Part shown: in pieces, positions 22,029 to 33,099 of the stretch
How the letters are laid out: every line of letters starts with the position of its first letter
Position numbering within the stretch: position 1 is the stretch's first letter
Source of the DNA: Notamacropus eugenii
Taxonomy: Eukaryota; Chordata; Mammalia; Diprotodontia; Macropodidae
Assembly: GCF_028372415.1 (NCBI RefSeq)
Contig: NC_092879.1
Coordinates: 100,665,828 to 100,729,827 of the forward strand
DNA: 64,000 nt
Direction: 5' to 3'
Made by a program: the position numbers and the translations under genes
The notes under the pieces: generated by a model
Databases searched by the model: none
What the model was told of the DNA's origin: nothing
What the model saw: only the letters and a program-made list of their open reading frames with translations

Positions 22029-25000
22029 CTAAAGGGGGCAAAGGGAGGAAAAAGAGGTGACCATTCAGGCAAAGCTGAGCTGAACTCCCCTGAACTTCTG
22101 GAGCCCTTGGTCCATTCTGGAGGTGACAGAGGGTGAGCCCATGCATAGTAGGGGAACCCTACTGAGGGTAAATAACAGCCATAGAGGAAACTCAAAATGG
22201 CTAATGTGGACAAAAGTCCACCAGAGCTACTCTCAGTCCAGAGATTCCAGTCAACAAGTCAAAGTCCAGGAAAACACAAAAATAAAAAGGCTATCATTAA
22301 ACGTACCTGTGATGGAACGTAAGGGGAAGAGGTGGACAGCAGGGGCATAGATGCAGTTCACGCTCCTTTAGTGGGCTCAGGGTGTTCAAACTGCCCTCAG
22401 AGTACCCCATTAACTGGCCGGACCAACTCATGTTAGGATCCATGGGGCTCAACAAATAGAGAACGTGTGGATCATATCCACCAAGTTAGCTGCTCTAGAG
22501 AAAGAACCCAAGCCTAGACACAGCACCTGGTACCAGGTGAGTGCCCAAGTGAAATGAAGCCAACCACTCACCTGTTTAGGGTTTACCTGAGCTCTTTGGA
22601 AGGGAAACCATGTTCTCCTGGCTTCCTATAGCTTGCCTATGTTGCCCGTTCTCCTTCCTAAGAAGGGGAGGGCCCCCAGCTCTGAGAATCTTGACTTCTT
22701 GTTATCTTTTTCTGCTTCTAAAGTCCTAATATAAACTACTGCCTCTCCTGCTGGCTATGAATTTAGACAATATGGAGCAGGGACCCAGCAGTATGTGTTC
22801 AGCTCCTATTACCCTGACCTTTTCCCAGGTTCCTTTCCTTTACTACTGGAGCAGAGTACCTGACACACAGGCTAGGTGCCCCAGAGGTGCTAGCTGATTA
22901 ACTTGTACCTTTTGTATTCTTGAGCGAGTCCCATTTCTGGCGCTGCTCATACCAGTCATTCACTGTCATGGTCGCCAGGCTGGGATAGCCAGAGCCAAAT
23001 ACCCTGCAGGAAGCAAATCAGCAAGAGACTTGAACAAAAACAGTCCCTTCCCTTCAGTGCCAATTCACACTCACCCACTGACAGCTCTGAAAAACGATGC
23101 CACCCCCAGAATAAGCAGACTGGGTTTAAGTGACTAAGAGCATGGCCAGGATTCCATGAGAAGATGAAGCATCTCCCAGGGAGGGAAGTCAGCTGAAGAA
23201 CCTAACAGAAGGGATTCTGTGAGAATTGCCCAAACGAGACTCTGCTGTGCATCAGTCAGGTACAGATACTGGGTCTGACAGGCTTGGTGCCTAACAACCC
23301 CCCCCCTTAGTGACAGGACCCTGTTCTAAGGCTCAAAATGAAATCCTTGGGGAAGCTCCAGGAGGAAGGCTGCCAGTGAAGAGAGGAAGTGCTGATTCTC
23401 AGAGTTGGGAGGGACCTCAGAAGGCATCTAGACCAATCTCAAAGTAAACTGTGAATCTCATTTGCAATGCCCCCAACAAGCGGGCATCTAATCTAAGTGT
23501 GAAGATGATCAGATCACCTACTAAATGCTCCCTGTCCTGCCCTCAGGCAGCAACAAGTCTAGGGCAGAAGTTTTGACTTCTTTACCTCTCTTTCTTTCTT
23601 TTAAGTCTTATTTAAGTGTTAGATGTAGGAGGAAAATGTCAGTGGAACAGACTGAGAAGAGGGCAATGTCCACAGGGGAGCACATGCCTTTCCACAACGG
23701 TTTGTAACATGTCTGCCACATCAGCCTAATGGCAGAAGGCCCAGAAGAGCAAGCTCCCTCCCACGTGCTACTTACTTGGCCTGGGCAGTGTCTCGGGTGA
23801 GAATGAAAGGTTTGGTTGGAGGTCTGCTCTGTGCAGACATCCTTGAAGTTGATGCCTGTAAAGGAAAAAGGATAACAAAGGTGAGCTGCCCCCAACACCA
23901 TAAAGACTCCCAGAGTTCTTGGAATCTCCAAAAGCCGTAGGCTACAACCAAGTCACTGAGTATCACTTGCTGGTCTCCATCTCCCAGAAACAGCAGCGGC
24001 AGACAAGGAGAAGTACCATGGAGAGCTCTCCCACCCTGCCTCAAGCAAACAGCCAGTGGACAAGGTGACTCCAAGGCTTTTCATCCATTTCTAACCTACT
24101 TCCTTTAGCCCTGGAAGAACCTCCCTTTAGCCCTGGCTTCCATGGAGAAATGCAGTTGGGCACACCTGCATTCTGATAAAATGGCTGTTACTGCCTTTCC
24201 TCGTCCCTCTAAGCTCATCCAGTAACTCTCCCTTTAAAACACGCCTCAAGGAACCCTCAGGTGATTCTCACACTTCACTCCACGGAAAGTCAGAGGCAGT
24301 AGGATCATGTCTGGAACCTCCTTTAAAAATGATACAGTCAAAGACGGTGTGGCTAATTTCTCTCAGCTCTATCACTTCCAGACCCAATCCCAGGGCCACC
24401 CAGGGGACTAAGGGTCTGGGCCAGGAGGAAAACATAGACGGGCCCTTGACCTTAAAACCTCAAAATGTACTGTTTTAAGTGACCTTTTGAGAGGTTTTTT
24501 CAGAAAGCCTGTTAATTCCTTGACCTTTGAATATAGTAGCTTGAGAATGAATTCTAACAGAACCCAGGAAGTCACTCAGGGCAGAGAACTCCCAGGGCAA
24601 TTAATGAAAACCAGACTGGAAAAAGGAAGAAGGTCACTACCTATGGGGGGGGGGGGCAGGTAAATGGGGGAAAGGCAAGGAGGAGCCTCAAAGTAATTAC
24701 TTTTGCAGGCAACTGGTCAATTCTGCAATGTCCAACCCATGCTGTAGCTCTCAATTTTTAAAAATGAGGGGAAAATGAACAGTGAGGGATTTCCCATCAA
24801 TATACCTTGACCCTTTAGGGCGATCTCATGATTCTGTATCTCCACATCATCCATTTTGGGATGATTTGCCGTCTGTTGTAAATGAATAGATTCTGACATA
24901 GTTGAGTGCAAACCAAACACATCTTTGGGCCTTTTCTTTCTTTCTTCTGTCTCTTCCTTACCACCTCTCTTCCCTTCCCACCCCTTCCCTCTCCATTATC

Positions 25001-28000
25001 TTACCCATGATTTGGCTGAATCTTCCTCCCCTACTGTGTGCTACAAAAACAGATCTAGAAACAGCTTAGGCACTAGAAAGGATTAGGAAACATGGCTCCA
25101 GGAGAGCAGGCATTCCAGAGGTGCTTGGTGAACGGCTGGTGAATTTAATTCAACCAAATATCTGCTGCCTGGCAGCTGACGCCTAGGTGTCAACACTGGG
25201 TGAACTGGGCAGATTCTCAAGAGTTCCCATGAGCTCATTACTAAGGTGACAGGCAAGAAACACCCGGGCTTCTTAAGGCTGCAGGGTGGCTCAATGACAA
25301 TGGGTATTTGATTAGGAAATCTAATCTGAGGAATTCTCTGTGGAGGCCCCAGGTCATCCTTTGGCACACACTTTTAGAAACTCACAACAGAAATGCAGCC
25401 CCACCCCTACCTGCTTTCCTGAGTCTCGGGCTTTCAGGATCACTATTTCTTGGTCAATGCTCTCGATCTCCTCCAAACTGATGCTGATCCACTTCTGTAA
25501 GTGAAGCAGGTAATACTCTCGGATTTGTTCCTCATCTGCTCGGCCATTTTCCACAGCAGATTCCAGAGATGCCAACTTATTCTCCAGCTCCTTCTTCTGC
25601 TTGTATCTGTCCCACAGAATTTAATCCCACAAACATTGATGAAGTGCCTTCTATGTGCCTGGCCCAGTTCTAGGGGCTGGGGGTACGAAGAAAGATAAAA
25701 AAGAGGAGCCCCTCATCTGCTACTAGACAGGAGATGAAGTTTGGTATCAGAGGGGTCAGTGTCAAAGAGTCAGTGACTGAATCCAGCTCACCATTTCCTT
25801 TGTAAGAAAAAGCAAACCTCCTAAGAAGGCTTACTTGGAAACCTCAAAGAGGAGGCTTTCCCTCCTCCCCCAAAAGATGACTAGAGTAAGCTCAATGACA
25901 TTTTCCCAAGTACAATTATCACGACAAGGTCAAGTAGAGTAGAAATACTCAACATAATTCTCCCTCTCTCAAGAACAAGCAAGCCTAGAAAGCTGAGGAT
26001 GTGCTACCCTCTCTTGGGATGGGTATCAGCTCTTCTAACCTAGAGTTCCCTTGAGCCTCAAGGAAGGATGAGATTTCTAAAAAAGGCTAAGAACTGACGC
26101 GAGGGGGAGAGACAAAGAACCTGTTCTCAGAAGTTACCCTCTTCAGATTACTAGGTCACTACGTGGTCCATATAATCCAATTTTCATCCAGGACACAGAC
26201 GTTCCCCTTGGCCTTCCATTTGGGAGTTGTTATTTTCCACAGAATTTTAGCTACTGGTCGGGACCTCGGAGTTCCCCTGGGTCAGCTTCCCAGCTGCTCC
26301 GGACAACGCCCCTGACAGGTGGACATTCATTCTCTTAAACACTCCAACACTTTCAGTGATCAGGAGCTGGTCAGTCAGACACTAAATGTGTAAGCAGCCA
26401 GATGCCATGTGCTGCGTTGTGCTCTGCTCAACAGCTAGAATTGTTAAAAAATTCTTCCTTATGTCACATGTGTGTAACACATACATGTCATAACTATATC
26501 ATACACATGTCATATTAGATCTCTCTGTAGCTGTATGTCACACACACATCGGGTACACAGGATATTTATATAGTGCTTTGAAGTTTGCAAAGCCTTTCAC
26601 ATGTAACACCTCATTTGATCTTCACCACAATCCTCGGAGGGAGGTGCTATTATTACTGCCACTTTACAGCTGAGGAAACTGAGGCAGACAGAAATTAAAT
26701 GACTTGCCCACTATCATACAGTTAGTAAGTACCTGAGACTAGATTTGAACTCGGGTCTTACTGACTCCAGGCTCAGTGCTCTATTCCATGGCACCACTTA
26801 AATGCAGCCTGAAATCTGCCTTTCCATGGGTTCCACTCCTGTCCTTCTGAAGAGTTCAAGATCAATATTCCAATCGATCAGCAAGCCTATATCAGCACCT
26901 CCAACGTGCCAAGCACTGTGCTAGATGCTAGATACATAGACAAAAGAGAGGCAGACTCTGACCTTAAATAGATTACAACACGTTCCCAGGGAGTAAATGA
27001 GTAACTATGAAGCAACTATGTATCTAGGGGGAGAGAGTGGTGGAGCTAATCAGAGTGGGACAGTCTGGGAAGGCGGCTTTTGAGCCAAAGGGACGGCCTT
27101 CAAGCCAGCAATCACATTGCCTCACGCCACAGGATGCCTCTTAAAATGAGATAACCAGATACATGGAGCCTATGTAACTATGCTCAATGACCTGATCTTG
27201 GGATCCACGGATGTTCTTTAAGGCAACATTAGATTGTGCTAGTTTGTTTCTCCCAACATACTGTTACAACTGGTAACATCTTCTCATCTAAACAGCTGAA
27301 CTAAGATTTGCCTGCATGGGCAGAGGGAGCAACCGATGAGAATTCAGATCCAGGGAAGTGTCATGGCACAAGTCACAAGCAATTCCCTGGCAATGGGATT
27401 TCAAGGGCAACACATCTGGCCAGACTCGGGTAATGGTGGTTCATACAGGGCTCGACCTAGCCTTATCACTCCCATCTGGACCTTCTAAATCCAATGGCTT
27501 CTTCCTATGAGAGGTAAAGAGCCCAGTATTCCTACTACCTAACAGGGCACATGCCAGAGAGACAGCTCACCATGGTTCTGGAAACAAGGGGAAAAGGCTG
27601 CTCCAGTCAATCCTCTGTTCCCACTCCACTTCCATGCAACCCAAAAGAGGCAGGGCCTCTGTGGCCAAACCCCAAATCACCACGATACCCAAAAAGTGAG
27701 ACTGCACCCAGAAATTCAGTATGAAATGTCACTTAGCCCTGAGATTTCCCTGCAGCAGACAATCCATTCTGAGTGCCCTCCATCAATTCAAAAAGATTGC
27801 TAGGTGAGGAAGGGCTAACCCTATGCAGCTGGGCTTTGGTGTAGTGATGAGAGAGCTAGCTAGGCCTGGGGTCAGGAAGACCCAAGTTCAAATCCAGCCT
27901 CAGACACTCACTAACTGTGAGATTCTAGGCAATTGTTATTTCCTTCCTATTCCCCCTGTGTACTCTCTCCCAGGCAGATAGGAAATTAGAAACATGGAGG

Positions 28001-30716
28001 ATGTGGAGACAGAGTAGCAACTTAAGTAACAATAGTATCTTGTAACACTATATTAACTTTGCAGAACTGAGGGAAGTAAACCCTCAAATGTTGCAACTAA
28101 GTGACCCTCCTTCCACAGCTTCTCAGGCTCTCACAGTCAGTACTTTTGACCTGCCAGTCCAGCACCAACTCACTGCACTAACCCTGCCCAGCCTGGCCAT
28201 CTCCTCACCAGCAGTTCTGCTGTGCCAATGCTTTTCTTCCCACCTCAAAGACATGAGACCAGTGGCCAGGGCACCACAAGCTTGGACAAAACGCAAATGG
28301 CCTATCGGTCATGGGTTCACTGCCAGCCTGGCAGCTGGGGATGCCAATATCTTATGGCACAATATCTTATGGCAGCATCAGTCGGTGGGAGTCCCCATAA
28401 CGACAAAATCAAAGACTTGACATTAGATGGAAGCAGGCACAAGTAAGTGAGGACAAAGTCAAGAGTAGGTTAGGTAAGAACAGCAGGATTACTCCAACCC
28501 AGAGTGATCTGAGGATAGCGATAACTAGTAAAGGAAATAAGGGCTTTGACAAGCTACACTGGGCATGAAATATTACAGCAGAGAGAACTGCTGCCTGGCA
28601 TGATTAGAAAATAGAACACACAACCAAGAAAGAGAAGAACCAGTGGACAGATTCTGCCTATTTGCTCTGCCAAGAACACTGAGGCTGAGCACCCATGATG
28701 GACATACTCACTGGCTTATTAATCTGGATGAGCTGGGGCAAGTCACCTAAGCTCGTCTGCAGGTGTGGTTATCATGCTGGCTTAAACAGTAGGTGCCTGG
28801 GCTAGTGGAAGGAGGCTGCCATGCTTGATGCTGTTTGATATTTAACCAGAGGCTGGATACATGAACACATGGCAAGGAAGTTTTAGAAGAAATTCCTGCT
28901 CAGGAATGGTTTGCAATAGATGAACTATTTGACCCTGGATTCTGGGGTCTGATATCATTGAGACAGCGCTTTGCAGGAAGCCACACTGGTAAGGCCCCTT
29001 AACATGTACAGTTACGGCACCTAATACGGAGACAGTTCCACAACAGACAAACCCAATCTCCAGGGTTCTTTCTAAAGTCCCACCAGGAACCCCATGGGTT
29101 CCAGCTCCACTAAGAGGCCCCCAGTCCCAGCTGGCTCTTATAATACACCCCGAATGGTTCTTGTTCCTTCCAGCAGAGAAGAGGAAACAACAAACTGAAG
29201 TCAATGTAGGCTGTTTCCCAGCCTTCAAAGTTTCTTCCTGGAAGGAAGACAGTCCTGAGGAAGCTAGAGGACCCTCATTTAGACTGATGAAGAATTCTTG
29301 GATCTTAAGAACAGGATAGCTGAGAGGCTCTTTAGTCTAATCCATATCTGAAGAATCCTGTCTATAAGATATATGACTATCCCCCAAGAATTCAGAAAGT
29401 CTCATATTCCTTTGTTTTTTTCCACTGAATTTCTTAACGTCCTCATGTGTTAGTGGGAAACCTCCATTTTTCAGATGGAGAAATCAAGTCAGATAGAGTG
29501 ATTTGCTCGAGGTCTCAGAGAGTGAGTATTGGCTTTGGAACTAGAGGTTGTGGAATCAAAATCCCAGTAGACCTGCTAATTAGCACACTTGGGTGAGTCT
29601 CCCCTCTTCTCCAGTCATCGTTTTCTTGTCTATGAAATGAAGGGACTGGACTAGCTGGTTACCAAGGTCTCTTTCAGCTCTGAAAACTCATAGCTATGAC
29701 ACACAGCACACAACAGGAGTGGGAGGAGAGCTGAGGACTGGGAACAAAGGAACCAGTGTTCTTTTCACTAGACCCTGGTTTCCATGACAGAGGAGGGGGG
29801 AGGGGAGTCATGTCAACAAAGGCAATAGCTTCCAACAAGTCTTAGAGATCTTGGTTTTTCTCAGCCTTGGCAGGGAGGAGCCCCTTTGACAGGAAGCTCC
29901 TTTTCTGGAGCTTCCCCAAAACAGGTGTCACCCCACGGAACTGTCAAGCCCAGTCACAGACTCACCTTTCTATTTTGGCTTGTCTGTGGGATGCCATGGC
30001 AATGAGGCTTTGCTGGCTTCCTACGGGCCCATCCACCGACTTTTTCCCAGGGAGGCCGTCCGGGGTGGGGGGAAGTTCAAACTTCATGATCTGGTAGTTC
30101 TGACACTGCTTTAAAAAGTCCATGAAGTGGGCGCGGGCAGTCTGTACTTGCTCCAGCCGGTGGCTGAGATTGACCTGCTTCAAAGTGAGCGCTCCCTGGA
30201 GAGCGGGCACCATCAGGTACTTGAGATCGGCGGAGGAGATTTCCTCCAGGTCCTCGTTGGGGCTGTAAGGCAAGCGGAGACGGGGCTGAGTCCGAGCTCC
30301 GGCCCCGGGCACCACCCTTGCGGACACCCCGGCCCCGGGCACCACCCTCGCGGACACCCCGGCCCCGGGCACCACCCTCGCGGACATCCCGGCCCCGGGC
30401 ACCACCCTCCCGGACACCCCGGCCCCGGGCACCTCCTGCGTGGCGGACACCGCGGAGCAGTGACAGCGGGCTCCGGGGGTCCCCCAGCCCTCGCTCCCTC
30501 GTACCTGAACAGGTCAAGCTGCGCCATCATGCGGGAGGCTTTCTCTAGGCTCTCCAAGCCCTGTTTCACCTTCTCTTGAATGAAGCTGGAGTTGGTCGAT
30601 TCATTGGTGTCCTCCACCTCGCCCAGGAGCCGGCGGCCGGTCTCCAACAGTTGGGGCAGGCGCGGCTCAGCCAACTCCTCCTCCTCTTCAGGCGCCGGCG
30701 CTAGCGCCTCCGCCAT
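21880..30716 (-). CDS. IGBP1: IGBP1 (alpha4), PP2A-family regulatory protein, six coding exons
   Basis: Coding exons on the minus strand: 30716-30505, 30262-29966, 25606-25411, 23855-23776, 23003-22909, 22028-21880. All junctions are GT..AG, the frame is continuous (212+297+196+80+95+149 = 1029 nt), and the product is 342 residues (human 339). Alpha4 is a cytosolic/nuclear chaperone that binds free catalytic subunits of PP2A, PP4 and PP6 and protects them from degradation. Visible family marks: N-terminal helical domain from [32 protein letters not shown]; the HRQAKIER segment, whose Arg164 and Lys167 align with human Arg155 and Lys158 that contact the phosphatase; [48 protein letters not shown]; an acidic stretch; and the invariant C terminus [18 protein letters not shown]. 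The N terminus is longer by about nine residues and Glu-rich. The intron-bearing structure rules out a retrocopy. Human IGBP1 is at Xq13, so X linkage here is likely but inferred. Confidence 0.96.
22909..23003 (-). CDS. IGBP1: IGBP1 coding exon 5
   Basis: Acceptor TTCCTGCAG, donor AAAAG|GTACAAG. Encodes [31 protein letters not shown]. The Phe-Gly after Val corresponds to the calpain cleavage point reported for human alpha4. Confidence 0.93.
23395..23590 (-). repeat. CR1-like LINE fragment in IGBP1 intron 4 flank
   Basis: 'cagagttgggagggacctca gaaggcatctagaccaatct' is the common 'AGAGTTGGAAGGGACCTCAGAGG' phrase; followed by CR1-like text ending in 'cagcaacaagtctagg'. Lies in intron 4. Confidence 0.4.
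23776..23855 (-). CDS. IGBP1: IGBP1 coding exon 4
   Basis: Acceptor TTTCCTTTACAG, donor GCCAA|GTAAGT. Encodes [26 protein letters not shown]. Confidence 0.93.
25411..25606 (-). CDS. IGBP1: IGBP1 coding exon 3
   Basis: Acceptor CTGTGGGACAG, donor AAGCAG|GTAGGG, both inferred from homology. Encodes [20 protein letters not shown] onward to ARDSGKQ. The sequence immediately upstream on the gene strand is an L2-type LINE end (see 25612-25705), and the polypyrimidine tract is weak. Confidence 0.93.
25612..25705 (+). repeat. L2-type LINE 3' end abutting IGBP1 exon 3
   Basis: On the minus (gene) strand the text is 'GGGCCAGGCACATAGAAGGC ACTTCATCAATGTTTGTGGG', the L2-type 3' terminus. It therefore runs in the gene's sense and ends about six bases before the exon 3 acceptor. 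Strand here should be read as element sense equals minus strand; the plus-strand text is the reversed form. Confidence 0.6.
26225..26450 (-). repeat. CR1-like LINE fragment in IGBP1 intron 2
   Basis: 'cgggacctcggagttcccct', 'gacaggtggacattcattct', 'cagtgatcaggagctggtca' and 'aattgttaaaaaattcttcc' follow the order of the copy at window start. Confidence 0.4.
26560..26815 (-). repeat. SINE, near full length, in IGBP1 intron 2
   Basis: Reversed: 'atagtgctttgaagtttgca', 'tcacatgtaacacctcattt', 'agctgaggaaactgaggcag', 'atgacttgcccactatcata', head 'ctattccatggcaccactta'. Confidence 0.75.
26870..27110 (-). repeat. L2-type LINE 3' end in IGBP1 intron 2
   Basis: 'caacgtgccaagcactgtgc tagatgctagatacatagac', then 'gtctgggaaggcggcttttg agccaaagg', the standard 3' order. 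Confidence 0.6.
27120..29965. other. Rest of IGBP1 intron 2
   Basis: Contains a SINE piece at 27830-27935, a MIR-type stretch near 29420-29690 and otherwise unclassified sequence. The minus-strand open frame 28842-29228 (128 codons) lies here in the gene's sense but is not homologous to any part of alpha4. Confidence 0.5.
27830..27935 (+). repeat. Truncated tRNA-headed SINE
   Basis: 'ggtcaggaagacccaagttcaaatccagcc' head and 'ctgtgagattctaggcaa' core start, then truncated. Confidence 0.65.
29966..30262 (-). CDS. IGBP1: IGBP1 coding exon 2
   Basis: Acceptor TTGCCTTACAG, donor GAAAG|GTGAGT. Encodes [20 protein letters not shown] onward to [11 protein letters not shown], the core of the alpha4 helical domain including the phosphatase-contact Arg and Lys. 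Confidence 0.96.
30301..30450. repeat. 30-bp GC-rich minisatellite in IGBP1 intron 1
   Basis: Unit GGCCCCGGGCACCACCCTCG plus CGGACACCCC, at 30301, 30331, 30361 and 30391, with a partial fifth unit from 30421. Units differ at one to three positions. It fills over half of the 242-bp intron. Because 30 is divisible by three, all frames give periodic peptides and long spurious open frames on both strands. Confidence 0.95.
30505..30716 (-). CDS. IGBP1: IGBP1 coding exon 1
   Basis: ATG at 30716-30714 in the context CAAGATGGCG (A at -3, G at +4), preferred over the in-frame upstream ATG at 30770 because homology to human alpha4 begins here. Donor TTCAG|GTACGA. Encodes [20 protein letters not shown] and onward to MMAQLDLF. 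Confidence 0.93.
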
Positions 30717-30804
30717 CTTGGGGAAGGACGGAAACCGGCGGTGAGCCACTTCCGGGTCAGAGGGCACCAACTTCCCGACCGTACCGGAAGGGCCGCCATG
30801 TTGG
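30711..30804 (-). promoter_or_regulatory. IGBP1 core promoter with ETS and YY1 motifs
   Basis: Motifs: a YY1-type site CAAGATGGCGG across the start codon (30711-30721, minus), ACTTCCGGGT at 30748-30757 (ETS, GGAAG on the minus strand), ACCGGAAG at 30783-30790 (ETS, plus), and a second YY1-like CCAACATGGCGGCC (30791-30804, minus). YY1 sites at start codons and paired ETS sites are common in TATA-less promoters. Confidence 0.55.
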
Positions 30805-31319
30805 TTTCCCCTTCAGAGGCCGGGGAGGGGGGGGGCGCAGGGTGGGGGGAGCGGTGGACCCCGGTGGGGGGGGCCGGTCGCCATCCCTCCCCGCCCCCCG
30901 CCTCCCGTCACTGCCGCCGCCGCCGTGGCTTGCGCTACGTCCCGCTTTGCTCCGCCCCGCGGGTGCAGGCCCGGCCCATCCCGGCACGGGCACAGCCCCC
31001 GCGGAATGACTGGCAGACTGCGAGGCTGGCGCGTGCGCGGCCGGGCGGGCGCGCCCCAGCGCACGAGAGGCCGCCGCCGTTAGGGAGTGCTCTGGGCGGC
31101 GAGAGGGAGCGTTAGGCGGGGGCGCGCGGAGCGGTAGCTGGGGGGGCGGGGCTGCGACCTACGCGGCTCCGCCCCTGCTTGGCCCTCGGAGCACCGCCTC
31201 CGGGGGGAGGGGGGCCCAGGAGGCACCTCCCCCTCTCTCCCCCCCTCCCGCCGCGTGACCTCCCTTGCCTGATTGGAACTCCCCTTTCTGCTACAGCTCT
31301 GTGGTTCGTCTGTGACAGC

Positions 31320-31530
31320 TAGGAGTGACAGCTGACATTTACATGAAAGTCATTTAAAGTGATCAAGCACTGGGCACGATCCATTTCATTGAACTCTCCC
31401 AAGGACCCCAGGAGCTGGGTGCTCTAAGTGTCCGAGAACAGATTCAAACCCACGCGTTCCCGGGCCTTGGCTAACTCGAGGATCCTGGGATCCCGGTGCC
31501 AGTGCCTTAGATACTAGGCCATACTAGCCC
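31320..31530 (-). repeat. SINE fragment
   Basis: Reversed and diverged: 'tcattgaactctcccaagga', 'agattcaaacccacgcgttc', 'gccttagatactaggccata'. Confidence 0.45.
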
Positions 31531-32410
31531 GAATGAATGAATGACTCAGTCAGTGCCCACCTGCTGGAGGTCTTTAAGCAGAGAGTGGAGAAACAGGCAT
31601 TATTAAGGGAGGTGCAGAGGGGATTCCGACTCAGGTGCCTTCCCAGGTTTCTTTTGGGGTTCTGTGACACAAAATTACTAACAAACAAGGGCAATTTCAT
31701 CATTCAAGCATTAAGCGCCTCCTGACAAACACAAATACTAACACAAGGGTGAAACACACCAAGCGTTTCTTAGGCACACTGAGAGGACCAGTTGTGGCGC
31801 ATGACTTTAATAGAATCTTTCGGGAGTGGGGAGGTTGATATGAAGACCGAGGTGACACCGCGTCTACCCTCAAGGAGCTTATGTTTTCCTGACTTCAAAC
31901 CCCAGCCTCTTGACTCCCAAGTCCAGTGTAGTTTCTCCTTTCTCCACCAGGTTTCTTCATTCCAGTGGATCCTAATTCCTGTGGCAAAGCCATCTCAGGG
32001 CACTCTCTGGGGAGCACAACGTGAACAAAGATAGGACTGTGCATGATCAGCATGCTGGTCCTGCTCTTGGAACCCTTGAAACCATTCCCTCCTTCCTCAC
32101 CTTACCCTAACAGTCTTTCCTCCCCCAAGAATTCTCAGTCTTTCCCTGACCTCATTTTCCTGCAAATGTGCTAGGGTATTTAATTCTGAACCAATCTTCT
32201 CTTGATTTCCTCCCTGGCTCCTATCCCATCTCTCCCCACAAGCTCCTCCATTGTTACCCTTTGGGAAATGTTGGCAGTCAGCATTCTTCACTACTTCCTT
32301 ATTCACTCTCTTCTATATTCAGATTCTTTCCCCACTCTTGAGATTGCTCTGAAAGCTTGCCCATTGGAGCCATTCTTGAAATCTGAGTCTTTTTTAAAAG
32401 TCCAGATCCT
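31531..32410. other. Intergenic stretch, mostly unclassified
   Basis: A phrase 'ctaccctcaaggagcttatg' at 31863 suggests a short L2-type scrap; the rest is unclassified. Confidence 0.35.
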
Positions 32411-32430
32411 TTTTTGTGGCTGTAGTTTTT
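32411..32430. repeat. Target-site duplication, left copy
   Basis: TTTTTGTGGCTGTAGTTTTT, identical to 33080-33099. Confidence 0.85.
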
Positions 32431-33079
32431 TTTGTTTTTTTTTGCATTTTAAGGACTAAGCACTTTACCTATTTTATTTTATTTTATTTTTTATTATTAT
32501 TTTTTAATGTTTAACAATCACTGCCATACAATTGAGATTTTATCCCCCCCACACCTGCCCCCCACTACCCCCCTCCCTCCCCACGACTGCATACAATTCT
32601 GTATAGGTTCTACATATACTTTCCTATTGAGTATATTTTCACTATAGTCATGCTATGTAGTCAGACTAAAATAAATGAAAGAAATCATATAACAAATCAA
32701 AGCATGATACACAAACACATACACATACACAAACATGATCTGCTACATTTTGCGAATGACTTCCATATTTCTTTCTCTGAGTGTGGAAGGCATTTTGCCT
32801 TGAGAACCACCATTGGGATTTTTTTTTTTAAGAAGTTTTTGCGTTATTACGAAATTCCAAGTCTACCAGAAAAAACTCTTGCACACTGTGGTCGTTGCTG
32901 TGCACAAAGTTCTCCTGGTTCTGCTCCTTTCACTCAGCATCAGATCATATAAGTCCTTCCAGACTTCTCTGAAGTCTTCCTGCTCATCATTTCTTATGGC
33001 ACAATAGTACTCCATTACATTCATATACCATAATTTATTTAGCCATTCCCCAATTGATGGACATCCTCTTGACTTCCAG
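32431..33079 (-). mobile_element. 5'-truncated L1 insertion with perfect TSD
   Basis: Reversed L1 3' end. Text such as 'tttcactcagcatcagatca', 'cagacttctctgaagtcttc', 'catcatttcttatggcacaa', 'gccattccccaattgatgga' is the reversed L1 3' region also present at 33930 and 57560. A T-rich stretch next to the left duplication is the reversed poly(A) tail. Flanked by identical 20-bp copies of target DNA, so the 649-bp insert is defined to the base. Confidence 0.85.
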
Positions 33080-33099
33080 TTTTTGTGGCTGTAGTTTTT
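33080..33099. repeat. Target-site duplication, right copy
   Basis: TTTTTGTGGCTGTAGTTTTT; after it the pre-insertion text (GATACTGTTGAGCGCTCCCT) resumes. Confidence 0.85.

Larger units (their letters stand above)
30130..31260. promoter_or_regulatory. CpG island over the IGBP1 5' end
   Basis: The only long CpG-dense stretch in the window: numerous CG dinucleotides, GC-box motifs (GGGGGCGGGG near 31141, CTCCGCCCC near 31167), and no TATA box. It covers exons 1-2 and extends about 500 bases upstream of the start codon. Typical of a housekeeping promoter. Confidence 0.85.

Noticed and set aside
28842-29228. 128-codon frame in IGBP1 intron 2, gene sense, as a possible extra exon
   Set aside because: All human alpha4 sequence is accounted for by the six exons with continuous frame, and this frame matches none of it.
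30077-30579. Four long open frames with Gly/Pro/Arg repeats on both strands
   Set aside because: They are frames through the 30-bp minisatellite of IGBP1 intron 1, except where they overlap real exons 1 and 2.
30741-31115. 124-codon plus-strand frame in the CpG island
   Set aside because: GC-rich DNA has few stops; composition is Pro/Arg/Gly/Ala with no domain and no splice support.
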